33,180 nt of DNA from DASZVN01 sp035547055. GTDB lineage: Bacteria; Pseudomonadota; Alphaproteobacteria; Rhizobiales; Methylopilaceae. The position numbers and the translations under genes are program-made. The DNA lies in the NCBI GenBank assembly GCA_035547055.1, contig DASZVN010000222.1:1-33180 (forward strand). Reading direction: 5' to 3'. Below the pieces are notes generated by a model, which saw only the letters and a list, made by a program, of their open reading frames with translations, was not told the origin of the DNA and did not search any database. Positions within the stretch are counted from its first letter, which is position 1. Each line of letters begins with the position of its first letter. Below, one piece after another: positions 1-7,171 of this stretch.

Positions 1-432
1 GCCTTCCGCGTCTTCACCAAGGACTTCGGCACCTGGTGGCCGCCGCAGTTCCATATCGGCGGCGCCGACATGGCGGATGCCATCCTGGAGCCGCGCTCCG
101 GCGGCCGTTGGTACGAGCGTGGCGTTGACGGCAGCGAATGCGAGTGGGGCCGGGTGCTGGTGTGGGATCCGCCGCACCGCCTCGTGGTCACATGGCAGAT
201 TAACGGACAGTGGCAGTTCGACCCGGACCCCGACCACGCCAGCGAGATCGAGGTGCGCTTCACCGCGGACGGCCCTGAGCGGACCAAGGTTGCGCTGGAG
301 CACCGCCTGATTCATCGCCTGGTCGGCGGCCAGGGCATCTACGACGGCATCGGCCAGGGCGGTGGCTGGAAGTTCCTGCTCGAGCGTTTTGCCGAAGCGA
401 CGGGCGCGGCCTGGGAGGGCAGCCGGTCATGA
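1..432 (+). CDS. AHSA1/START-like (SRPBCC) domain protein, 5' end missing
   Basis: The reading frame is open from base 1 to the TGA at 430-432, so the gene begins before the window. The visible 143 residues read like the AHSA1 (Hsp90 ATPase activator homologue) branch of the SRPBCC fold: an early Trp pair in a segment like GTWWPPQFHI, then LEPRSGGRWYERG, a WDPPHRLVVTWQ strand, an EIEVRF strand and a C-terminal helix after GGGWKFLLERF. These proteins form a hydrophobic ligand-binding cavity; bacterial members are usually of unknown substrate and are often linked to small regulators or detoxification genes. The stop overlaps the next start as ATGA, so the two are probably translationally coupled. 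A Met at 70 is internal to the domain and is not taken as the start. Function beyond the fold is not known. Confidence 0.8.
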   Translation, partial: AFRVFTKDFGTWWPPQFHIGGADMADAILEPRSGGRWYERGVDGSECEWGRVLVWDPPHRLVVTWQINGQWQFDPDPDHASEIEVRFTADGPERTKVALEHRLIHRLVGGQGIYDGIGQGGGWKFLLERFAEATGAAWEGSRS

Positions 433-737
433 CGGACATTGTTGCAAGTCGCGCCGCGCTGACCGCGCGGCTCGTCGACGGCGATGGCACAACACCCCGC
501 GAGCAACGGCAGGCCGCATTCGCCGGCGCCCGACTCGCCGGTCCGCTGGACGCGCTCCTCGACAAGGTCAGGCTCGCCGCGACGCGCGTGACCGACGCCG
601 ACGTCGCGGCGGCAAAGGCGGCGGGGCTCAGCGAGGACCAGCTCTTCGAGCTCGTGATCGCGGCCGCGGTCGGGCAGGCGACGACGCAATACGAATCCGC
701 CCGCGCTGCCCTCGCGGCCGCGACTGCGGGGGACTAG
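429..737 (+). CDS. Small protein of 102 aa between AHSA1 and AhpD-like genes
   Basis: The ATG at 429 overlaps the preceding stop (ATGA) and the gene ends 3 bases before the next ATG, which supports a real three-gene operon. The protein is helical and rich in Ala. Its second half (roughly residues 54-85, with the segment GLSEDQLFELVIAAAVGQ) resembles the core helices of carboxymuconolactone decarboxylase/AhpD proteins, but it lacks the CxxC pair. I therefore suspect a degenerate or accessory AhpD-like protein that could pair with the next gene product. No signal peptide or membrane segment is visible. The AhpD resemblance is by eye only. Confidence 0.75.
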   Translation: MTDIVASRAALTARLVDGDGTTPREQRQAAFAGARLAGPLDALLDKVRLAATRVTDADVAAAKAAGLSEDQLFELVIAAAVGQATTQYESARAALAAATAGD

Positions 738-740
738 GCG

Positions 741-1322
741 ATGCGCCTCGCGATCCTCGACCGCGGCCACAGCCTCGGCACCAAGCTTCTCTTCGCGGTC
801 ATCGGCGCGATGACCCGCCAGCCGGTGCCCGAGCTGATCAAGCTGCTGCGCTATCGGCCCGACTTCTTCGGCGATCCGATGAAGGTTGTGACGCACGAGG
901 CGATGCGCGGACCGTCGGCGTGGTCGGTCGCCGACCGCGAGCTGATGGCGGCCGTGGTGTCGCGGGTGAACGCCTGCGAATTCTGCATCGGCGCCCACAC
1001 CGCGACCTCGACGCGGGCCTATGGCGATGCCGGCAAGGTCGCGGCGGTGCTGGCCGATCCGGCGAATGCGCCGGTGGAACAGCCGCTCCGCGCCACCCTC
1101 GCCATGCTGGCGAAGCTCACCCGCGAGCAGGCCGTCGACGCCGGCGACATGCGGGCGGTGCTCGCCGCCGGCGCCTCGCCTCGGCAGGTCGAGGACGCGC
1201 TCGCGGTCGCCTTCGCGTTCAACGTGATCAACCGCCTCGCCGACAGCTTCGCCTTCGCCGTTCCGGGGCCGAAGGCGCTCGATTCGGCGGCGAAGTTCCT
1301 GCTCGCGCGCGGCTATCGCTGA
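741..1322 (+). CDS. AhpD-like / carboxymuconolactone decarboxylase family protein
   Basis: This 193-residue protein carries the AhpD-type active site: Glu67, then Cys79-x-x-Cys82 and His86 within NACEFCIGAH. In AhpD this Glu-Cys-Cys-His set performs thiol-based peroxide reduction or relays electrons to a peroxidase. Members of this wider family are commonly annotated as peroxidase-related enzymes. Start ATG at 741 lies 3 bases after the preceding stop, so it is the last gene of a run that includes the AHSA1-like gene. The gene converges on the FAD oxidoreductase, with only 12 bases between the two stops. The physiological substrate cannot be told from sequence. Confidence 0.85.
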   Translation: MRLAILDRGHSLGTKLLFAVIGAMTRQPVPELIKLLRYRPDFFGDPMKVVTHEAMRGPSAWSVADRELMAAVVSRVNACEFCIGAHTATSTRAYGDAGKVAAVLADPANAPVEQPLRATLAMLAKLTREQAVDAGDMRAVLAAGASPRQVEDALAVAFAFNVINRLADSFAFAVPGPKALDSAAKFLLARGYR

Positions 1323-1334
1323 GCGAGCGCCGCT

Positions 1335-2837
1335 TCAGGCCGCCGCCTTCTTCGGCACCAGGCGCTCGCTCGCGAGCGCGTATTCGCGGCCCGACGTGCC
1401 GGCCTCGCTGTACTCGGCGTCCTCGTTGACCGCCCAGACGTCGTAGCGGCGCTCGCCGGCGAGAATGTTCCGCGCGGTCAGCATCGCCGTCATCATGGCG
1501 TGGTCCTGGTTGTTGTACTTGTGCATGCCGTTGCGGCCGACGAGGTGCAGCGTCGGGAAGCTGGCCTCGAGGTCGCGGCGCACCATCTCGACATTGTGGC
1601 GATAGTCGTCGTCGTAGACCGGATAGGCCTTGGGCTGGCGCACCACGCAGGCGTCGACCACGTCGGCCGGATCGATCAGGCCGACCTGGCCGATCTCGCG
1701 CTTCGCCAGCGCCACGAGGTCCTGGTCGGACGAGGTCCACAGGCCGTCGCCCTCGAAGCAGAAATATTCGAGGCCGAAGCAGTCGTAGCCGGGCGCCGCG
1801 ATCATCTCCGGCGACCACGAGCGGAAATTCTGGATGCGGCCGACCTTCACGTTGGGATCGTGGATGTAGATCCAGTTGTCGGGAAGCTCGCGTCCGGCCC
1901 GGCACACCAGCGCCACGGTGAGGAAGTCGCGGTAGCCGAGCGCGCGGGCGTGGAACAGGCTGAGCGGCGCCGGCGACAGCGCCCGGGCGAGGTCGCGGAT
2001 CGGCGCCGAGGAGACCACGTGCCGCGCGGTCCAGCGCTCCCGCGTGCCGTCGCCGCGGCGCACCGTCACCGTCCACAGCTTGCGGTCGGCGTCCCAGGCG
2101 AGCCGCTCGGCCTCGCGGTCGAGGAGGACGCGGCCGCCGAAGCCCTTGATCTTCTCCGCCGCGGCATTCCACATCATGCCCGGGCCGCGGCGGGGATAGC
2201 GGAACGCCTCGATCAGCGTCTTGATGACGGCGCCGTTCTTGGGCCGGCGGCCGAGGCCGAGCGAGCGCTTGACCGCGTCGCGGATCGCGGCGCCGAGGTC
2301 GAGTCCCTTGATGCGCTGGGCCGCCCAGTCGGCCGAGATGTCGTCGCAGGAAAGACCCCAGACCTTCTCGGTGTAGGTCTTGAAGAAGGTGCGGAACAGC
2401 CGCTCGCCGAACTGGTTGCGGACCCAGTCGTGGAAGGTCTTGGGCGCCGGAATCGGGCGCGCTCGCGCCGAGAGATAGGACAGCACGCAGAGCCCGCTCT
2501 CGACCGGGCCGAGGTTCTTCAGCGCCTCGCCGGCGCGCAGCGGATACGAATAGAACTTGCCGTCATAGAAGATGCGCGAGACCCGCGGCCGCTCGATGAA
2601 GTCGTCGGGCAGGATCTCGTCCCAGAGGTCGACCACCTCCTTCGCCTTCGAGAAGAAGCGGTGGCCGCCGATGTCGAACAGGAAGCCCTTGTAGTCGACC
2701 GTGCGGCTGATGCCGCCGACATAGACCGGGTCGCGCTCGATCACGGCGACGTCGCGGCCCTCCTTGGCGAGCATGTAGCCCGCCGTCAGCCCGGCCGGGC
2801 CGGCGCCGATGATCAGCGTGTCGGTGTCGTTGGTCAT
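1335..2837 (-). CDS. FAD-dependent oxidoreductase, UDP-galactopyranose mutase / protoporphyrinogen oxidase-like
   Basis: The 500-residue protein begins at ATG 2837 (MTNDTDTLII), directly followed by the Rossmann FAD motif G11-A-G-P-A-G16, the ribose-binding Glu34 in AVIERD, GG at 41-42 and a GGHRFFSK segment at 57-64. These are the hallmarks of the amine-oxidase-like flavoproteins that include UDP-galactopyranose mutase and protoporphyrinogen oxidase. Homologues of this type are typically found beside GtrA and glycosyltransferase genes in glycan loci. It lies 23 bases downstream of the GtrA gene on the same strand, which supports a role in sugar or lipid-linked sugar modification rather than heme synthesis. 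The open frame runs further upstream (to about 5105) but that is only lack of stops in GC-rich DNA; the FAD motif fixes the start. Confidence 0.9.
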   Translation of the reverse strand: MTNDTDTLIIGAGPAGLTAGYMLAKEGRDVAVIERDPVYVGGISRTVDYKGFLFDIGGHRFFSKAKEVVDLWDEILPDDFIERPRVSRIFYDGKFYSYPLRAGEALKNLGPVESGLCVLSYLSARARPIPAPKTFHDWVRNQFGERLFRTFFKTYTEKVWGLSCDDISADWAAQRIKGLDLGAAIRDAVKRSLGLGRRPKNGAVIKTLIEAFRYPRRGPGMMWNAAAEKIKGFGGRVLLDREAERLAWDADRKLWTVTVRRGDGTRERWTARHVVSSAPIRDLARALSPAPLSLFHARALGYRDFLTVALVCRAGRELPDNWIYIHDPNVKVGRIQNFRSWSPEMIAAPGYDCFGLEYFCFEGDGLWTSSDQDLVALAKREIGQVGLIDPADVVDACVVRQPKAYPVYDDDYRHNVEMVRRDLEASFPTLHLVGRNGMHKYNNQDHAMMTAMLTARNILAGERRYDVWAVNEDAEYSEAGTSGREYALASERLVPKKAAA

Positions 2838-2860
2838 GGCGGTGTCCGATGGCTCAGGGC

Positions 2861-3346
2861 TCAGGCGCCGGCTGGCGCGGGGGCGGGGGCGAAGGTGAAG
2901 AGGCGCTGGCCGGTGAAGGAGAACAGCGCCGCGAAGCCGGCGCCCGACAGGAGCGCGACCAGCGCCGGCAGGACCGGCACGGCCCCGCGCAGCAGCAGGA
3001 AGACGGCGTAGTTCAGGCCCTGCGCCGTCAGCGCCACGAGGGCGTAGCGGGCGAGCTCCTCGCGGTGGCGGCGGCCGCTTTCGGCAAAGGTGAAGCGCCG
3101 GTTGAGCCGCCAGGTCAGGAGCGTCGCGGCGCCGAGCGAGAGCGCCCGGGCCAGGGCGTCGGAGAGCCCGGCGTGGGAGAGGAGCGCGAACAGCGCCGCA
3201 TCGAGCGCGAGGCCGGCGCCGCCGACCGCGATGAAGCGGACGAAGGCCGGCCCCAGCGCGATCAGCGTCGCTGCCGCCGTCGCCACGGTCGCACCGGCGG
3301 GACGTTCGACAGCCTCGGCGTGGCGGATCCTGGGCGAAAGCGGCAC
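2861..3346 (-). CDS. GtrA family membrane protein
   Basis: A 161-residue protein with four predicted membrane helices. Recognisable GtrA features are FVRFIAVGGAGLALDAALF in the first helix, the segment TLLTWRLNRRFTF after the second, and a C-terminal repeat of the same kind, FSFTGQRLFTF. GtrA proteins are thought to assist transfer of lipid-linked sugars across the inner membrane. The start is a GTG at 3346 with a weak ribosome binding site; a slightly later start is possible because the first 30 residues are not part of the domain. It is followed after 23 bases by the FAD oxidoreductase and is divergent from the GT-C-like gene, so all three probably serve the same surface glycan pathway. Confidence 0.85.
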   Translation of the reverse strand: MPLSPRIRHAEAVERPAGATVATAAATLIALGPAFVRFIAVGGAGLALDAALFALLSHAGLSDALARALSLGAATLLTWRLNRRFTFAESGRRHREELARYALVALTAQGLNYAVFLLLRGAVPVLPALVALLSGAGFAALFSFTGQRLFTFAPAPAPAGA

Positions 3347-3470
3347 GGTTCGGTCCCGGTGAAGCGGACGCGATCCTGCACGCGAAAGTTTTCGGCGGCG
3401 TAAGCAGGGATAGTGAACCCGGCCTTAACCGCGGCGGGCGCTGTCTCGGGCGGAAGAGGACTGCCCGCCC

Positions 3471-5261
3471 GTGTCGCGCTCCCCGATCCCGGACCTGACT
3501 TCGCGCCGCGCGCTGGTGGCGGCCGCGCTCACGGTGGCGGCCTTCGCCGGCGCGATGCAGATGGCGCTGTCGTGGAAGCTGGTCCAGCACGGCATGGTCG
3601 ACACCGACGATGCCATGCGTCTCTTCATGGTACACGGCCTGCTCGACGGGGCCGGGTGGTTCAACGTCCATGTTGACCGGGTCGCGCCGCCGCTCGGCCT
3701 CGACATGCACTGGTCGCGCTTCGTCGACGGCGGCATCGCGGTTCTGGTGCTGGCATTCCGCACCGTGCTGCCGCGGGCGGCGGCCGAGGTCGCGGCGACG
3801 AGCCTGTGGCCGGTGCTGTGGGCGTTTCCGGCGGCGCTCGGGACGCTCCTGGCGGCGCGCCGGCTCGGCGGCACCGCCGCGACCTTCGCCTGCCTCGTGT
3901 TCATGCTGATCTACCAGCTGGCGTTCTTCGCCTTCCGCCCGGGCCGGATCGACCACGACAACGTCCAGATCGCGTTCACCGCCATCGCCTTCGCCGGCAC
4001 GCTGGCCATCGACCGGGCGCGCTGGGCCGGCCTCGCGGCGGGCATCGGCACCGGGCTCGCGCTCAATATCGGGCTCGAGGCGCTGCCGCTGCTCGCGCTG
4101 TTCGGCGCCGGGATCGGCGTTCGCCTCGCCCTCGATCCGCGGCTCGCCCCGGCGGCCCGCCAATACGCGGTGGCGCTGGCGCTCGCGACCGCCGTTCCCT
4201 ACGTGGCGCAGACCGCGCCGACGCTGCTGCCGCGCGCGGTGTGCGACCAGATCGGCGCGAACCTCGTGGCCGGCCTCCTCGTCGCGTCCGCCGGTCTCCT
4301 GGCGCTGGCGGCGCTGGCCCCGCGCCTGCCCGGCCCCGAGGTGCGCCTGGCCGGCCTCGCCGTCGTCGGCGCCGCCGCGCTCGCGGTCTATCTCGCGATC
4401 CATCCGAGCTGCGTGCGCGGGCCGTTCGCCGACGTCGACCCGCGCCTGTTCTCGATCTGGCTCGACCACGTCACCGAGATGCAGTCGCTGCCGGCCATGC
4501 TGCACACCGATCCCCGTGCCGCGGTTGGCCTCGTCACCGGGCCGTTCGCCGCCGTGGCGACGCTCGGCCTGGCGCTGACGCGACCCTGGGTCCGCCGCGA
4601 TCCGGCCTGGATCGTCGCCGCGGTGGCGCTCGTCGTCGCGGTGCTGGCGATGGCATATGCCCTCCGCAGCGGCACTTATGCGATGTGGTTCGGCATGCCC
4701 GTGATGGCCGCCGCCATCGTGCGGATCGGCCTGTTCGGCGAGCCGCCTGCGCTGATCCGCGCGACGGCGACGGCCTGCCTCGCCTCGCCGCTGGTCGTGA
4801 CCGCGCTCGCCGTCCGCCTCGTCGCCGGGCTTGCCGCCCCGCCGCCGCCCGCGCACGGCATTGGTGGGACCTCGACCTGCACCGCGGCACCCGCCTTCGC
4901 CGGTCTCGACGCTGCCGCGCCGGGCCTGGTCGGCGGCGACATCGATCTCGGCCCGTTCATCCTGCTCTACACCGGCGACAGCGTGCTGGGAGCGCCCTAT
5001 CACCGCGACAGCACCGGCATCCGCGAGGCGCACGCGCTGATGGCCGCGACGCCCGACCGGGCGCGCACCCTCGCGGGCGAGTGGGGCCTCGCTTATCTCG
5101 CCCATTGCGCCCCGGCCGGGCCGGCCGGCACGCCGAAGGACGCCTCGCTCGCGGCGGCGCTCGACGCCGGCACGACGCCGCCGTGGCTGACGCCGCTATC
5201 CGACGAAGGCCATCTCCAGGTCTACCGGGTCGCGCCGCCGCTCCGCGGCGACCAGCCCTAG
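3471..5261 (+). CDS. Large polytopic membrane protein, GT-C glycosyltransferase-like
   Basis: This 596-residue protein has a cytoplasmic N-terminus, then about ten or more hydrophobic segments. After the first helix comes an acidic loop with D45-T-D-D48, then RLFMVHGLLDG, a Pro-Pro-Leu-Gly and the motif HWSR (80-83). That arrangement, a DxD-like acidic motif in the first periplasmic loop of a multi-spanning protein, is typical of GT-C enzymes that use polyprenyl-phosphate sugars, and this sub-type is common in alphaproteobacteria. The C-terminal 150 residues look like a soluble periplasmic domain with a Cys pair. The start is GTG 3471, preceded by GGAAGAGG. The neighbouring divergent GtrA gene fits lipid-linked sugar chemistry. 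Its TAG overlaps the stop of the convergent dehydrogenase. Sugar and acceptor are unknown. Confidence 0.75.
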   Translation: MSRSPIPDLTSRRALVAAALTVAAFAGAMQMALSWKLVQHGMVDTDDAMRLFMVHGLLDGAGWFNVHVDRVAPPLGLDMHWSRFVDGGIAVLVLAFRTVLPRAAAEVAATSLWPVLWAFPAALGTLLAARRLGGTAATFACLVFMLIYQLAFFAFRPGRIDHDNVQIAFTAIAFAGTLAIDRARWAGLAAGIGTGLALNIGLEALPLLALFGAGIGVRLALDPRLAPAARQYAVALALATAVPYVAQTAPTLLPRAVCDQIGANLVAGLLVASAGLLALAALAPRLPGPEVRLAGLAVVGAAALAVYLAIHPSCVRGPFADVDPRLFSIWLDHVTEMQSLPAMLHTDPRAAVGLVTGPFAAVATLGLALTRPWVRRDPAWIVAAVALVVAVLAMAYALRSGTYAMWFGMPVMAAAIVRIGLFGEPPALIRATATACLASPLVVTALAVRLVAGLAAPPPPAHGIGGTSTCTAAPAFAGLDAAAPGLVGGDIDLGPFILLYTGDSVLGAPYHRDSTGIREAHALMAATPDRARTLAGEWGLAYLAHCAPAGPAGTPKDASLAAALDAGTTPPWLTPLSDEGHLQVYRVAPPLRGDQP

Positions 5262-6343
5262 GCGTCGAACAGGATCACCGACCGCGCGATCTCGCCGCCC
5301 TTCAGGTCCTCGAAGCCGCGGTTGATGTCCTCGAGCCTGAGGTGCTGCGACACCATCGGGTCGAGCTTGAGCTTGCCGGCGAGATAGAAGTCGACGTAGC
5401 GCGGCATGTCGGTCGGGAAGCGGTTCGAGCCCATGCGCGAGCCCTGGATGCGCCGTTCCATGAAGAAGTTCATCGCCGGCAGCTCGAGGTTCACGCCGGG
5501 GCCGGTCAGGCCGATGATGGTCGCGGTGCCGCCGACCATCAGCATCTTGAAGGCCTGCTCGCAGGTCGTCTTGAGGCCGATCGCCTCGAAGGCGTGATGG
5601 ACGCCGCCCTTGGTGAGGTCGAGCACCTGCTGCACCGGGTCGCCGGCCCGCGCGTCGATCACGTCGGTCGCGCCGAATTCCTTGGCGAGGTTGAGCTTCG
5701 AGCCGAGCGTGTCGATCGCGATGATGCGGCCGGCCCCGGCGATGGCGGCGCCGTTGATGCAGGAGAGGCCGACCCCGCCGCAGCCGATCACCGCGACGCT
5801 CTCGCCGGGGCGGACGCCGGCGGTGTGGGTCACCGCGCCGACCCCGGTCGTCACCGCGCAGCCGATCAGCGCGGCACGGTCGAACGGCATGTCCTTGCGG
5901 ATCGCGGTGCAGGCGTGCTCGTGCACCAGCATCTGTTCGGCGAACGACGACAGGTTGACGAACTGGCTGATCGGCTGGCCGCCCTCGGCGAGGCGCGGCG
6001 GCTCGCCCTCGCGGCGGCGCGTCTCGGCACCCGAGCAGCGCGCCATGTGGCCCGACAGGCAATGCTCGCAATGGCCGCAGAAGGTCGAGAGGCAGGTGAC
6101 GACGTGGTCGCCGACCTTGACCGTGCGCACCTCGGAGCCGACCGCCTCGACGATGCCCGCGCTCTCGTGGCCGAGGATCGTCGGCAGCGGGAACGGCAGC
6201 ACGCCCTCGATGACGTGAAGGTCGGAATGGCACAGCCCGGCCGCCTTGGTCCGGATCAGGACCTCGCGCGGCCCCGGCTTGCCGATCGCGACCTCCTCGA
6301 TGGTGATGGGCTTGCCGACCTCGCGCAGCACTGCGGCCTTCAT
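5258..6343 (-). CDS. Zinc-dependent alcohol dehydrogenase (MDR superfamily)
   Basis: This 361-residue medium-chain dehydrogenase shows catalytic zinc ligands Cys38 (GLCHSD) and His59-Glu60 (GHE), structural zinc cysteines C89, C92, C95 and C103, and a nucleotide motif GCGGVG followed by an acidic residue in IIAID, which favours NAD over NADP. Spacing and sequence are closest to the class III-like / S-(hydroxymethyl)thiol dehydrogenase group often annotated simply as Zn-dependent alcohol dehydrogenase. The start is ATG 6343, with a good ribosome binding site (GGGAGGAG) 5-6 bases upstream. It appears monocistronic on the minus strand. Its stop overlaps the convergent membrane protein's stop. 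The natural alcohol or aldehyde cannot be assigned; formaldehyde adduct oxidation is possible. Confidence 0.92.
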   Translation of the reverse strand: MKAAVLREVGKPITIEEVAIGKPGPREVLIRTKAAGLCHSDLHVIEGVLPFPLPTILGHESAGIVEAVGSEVRTVKVGDHVVTCLSTFCGHCEHCLSGHMARCSGAETRRREGEPPRLAEGGQPISQFVNLSSFAEQMLVHEHACTAIRKDMPFDRAALIGCAVTTGVGAVTHTAGVRPGESVAVIGCGGVGLSCINGAAIAGAGRIIAIDTLGSKLNLAKEFGATDVIDARAGDPVQQVLDLTKGGVHHAFEAIGLKTTCEQAFKMLMVGGTATIIGLTGPGVNLELPAMNFFMERRIQGSRMGSNRFPTDMPRYVDFYLAGKLKLDPMVSQHLRLEDINRGFEDLKGGEIARSVILFDA

Positions 6344-6532
6344 CGCGCTCCTCCCTGGCTTTGGGCCGAGACTGCCACCACGGCCGGCCGAAGGCGAGAG
6401 CATGGCCGGGCCGGGTGCCGAGCGGTGCTTCTCTGCCACTTTCCGACCTCAATTTGTCGCCGCGACGCCTTCACCCCCTTGCCGGCAGCCAGGATGACGC
6501 GAGGATGCGGCTTTCGCCGGAGGGGACGAGCG

Positions 6533-6931
6533 ATGGCGCCGCTGACGATCGAGCTTCAGATGCTGGCCTGGAGCGTGGTGCTCGGCCTGGCCGAGATCCT
6601 CGTTGCCGTCCAGGCGGCGACCATGGTGCGCGGCGTCCGCTGGAACATGAGCTCGCGCGAGGAGCCGCAGCAGCCTCTGGCCGGCATGCCCGGCCGGCTC
6701 GACCGCGCATACAGGAACTTCCTGGAAACATTCCCTTTTTTCGCCGCGGCCGTGCTGATCTGCCACCTCGCCGGCCGCCACGACGCCCTGACCGTCTGGG
6801 GCGTCCAGCTCTATTTCTGGGCCCGCGTCGCCCACTTCCTGCTCTATGCCTTCGACGTCGTGGTGGTGCGCTCGGTGGTCTGGCTGCTGTCGGTCGTCGG
6901 CATCGGGCTCCTGCTGCTCGCTCTGGTCTGA
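6533..6931 (+). CDS. MAPEG-family integral membrane protein
   Basis: A 132-residue protein with four membrane segments (about 6-28, 62-80, 85-105 and 108-130). The central block, RAYRNFLETFPFFAAAVL, with a conserved Asn, Glu and aromatic residues, is the signature region of MAPEG proteins (membrane-associated proteins in eicosanoid and glutathione metabolism). Bacterial members may be glutathione transferases or peroxidases but many have no tested activity. Start is ATG 6533, preceded by GGAGGGGACGAG. It is divergent from the alcohol dehydrogenase, leaving 189 bases between the two starts for promoters. A glutathione link to the neighbouring dehydrogenase is attractive but unproven. Confidence 0.85.
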   Translation: MAPLTIELQMLAWSVVLGLAEILVAVQAATMVRGVRWNMSSREEPQQPLAGMPGRLDRAYRNFLETFPFFAAAVLICHLAGRHDALTVWGVQLYFWARVAHFLLYAFDVVVVRSVVWLLSVVGIGLLLLALV

Positions 6932-7171
6932 TCGCTTTCCGGCTAAATTCCGGCGCCGGTTTGCACCTTGGCGCCGGGGCCCATAGAACGGCGGGGGCAG
7001 GCAGGGCACGATTCCCTTGATTTTGACATCTTCTACCGTCAGCTTGCCGGCGGAGGGAGGGGGTTCCCAGGGCGTAACGGGCATTTAACCAGTTTCGTCA
7101 AGACTTCGTTCGTCATCCTAGGCGGTGGCGAATCGAAGGTCGCCGCACCGGATCACGGGGGAATTTGCCGG

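Noticed and set aside
2838..5105. Upstream extension of the FAD oxidoreductase frame to a 1256-residue protein
   Set aside because: The extension is Arg/Asp/Gly-rich, antisense to the GT-C-like and GtrA genes, and the FAD motif sits exactly at the ATG at 2837. It is a stop-free shadow in GC-rich DNA.
3806..6532. Long plus-strand open frame leading into the MAPEG gene
   Set aside because: It is antisense to the alcohol dehydrogenase and out of frame with the GT-C-like gene; composition is typical of shadow frames. Only the last 132 codons are a gene.
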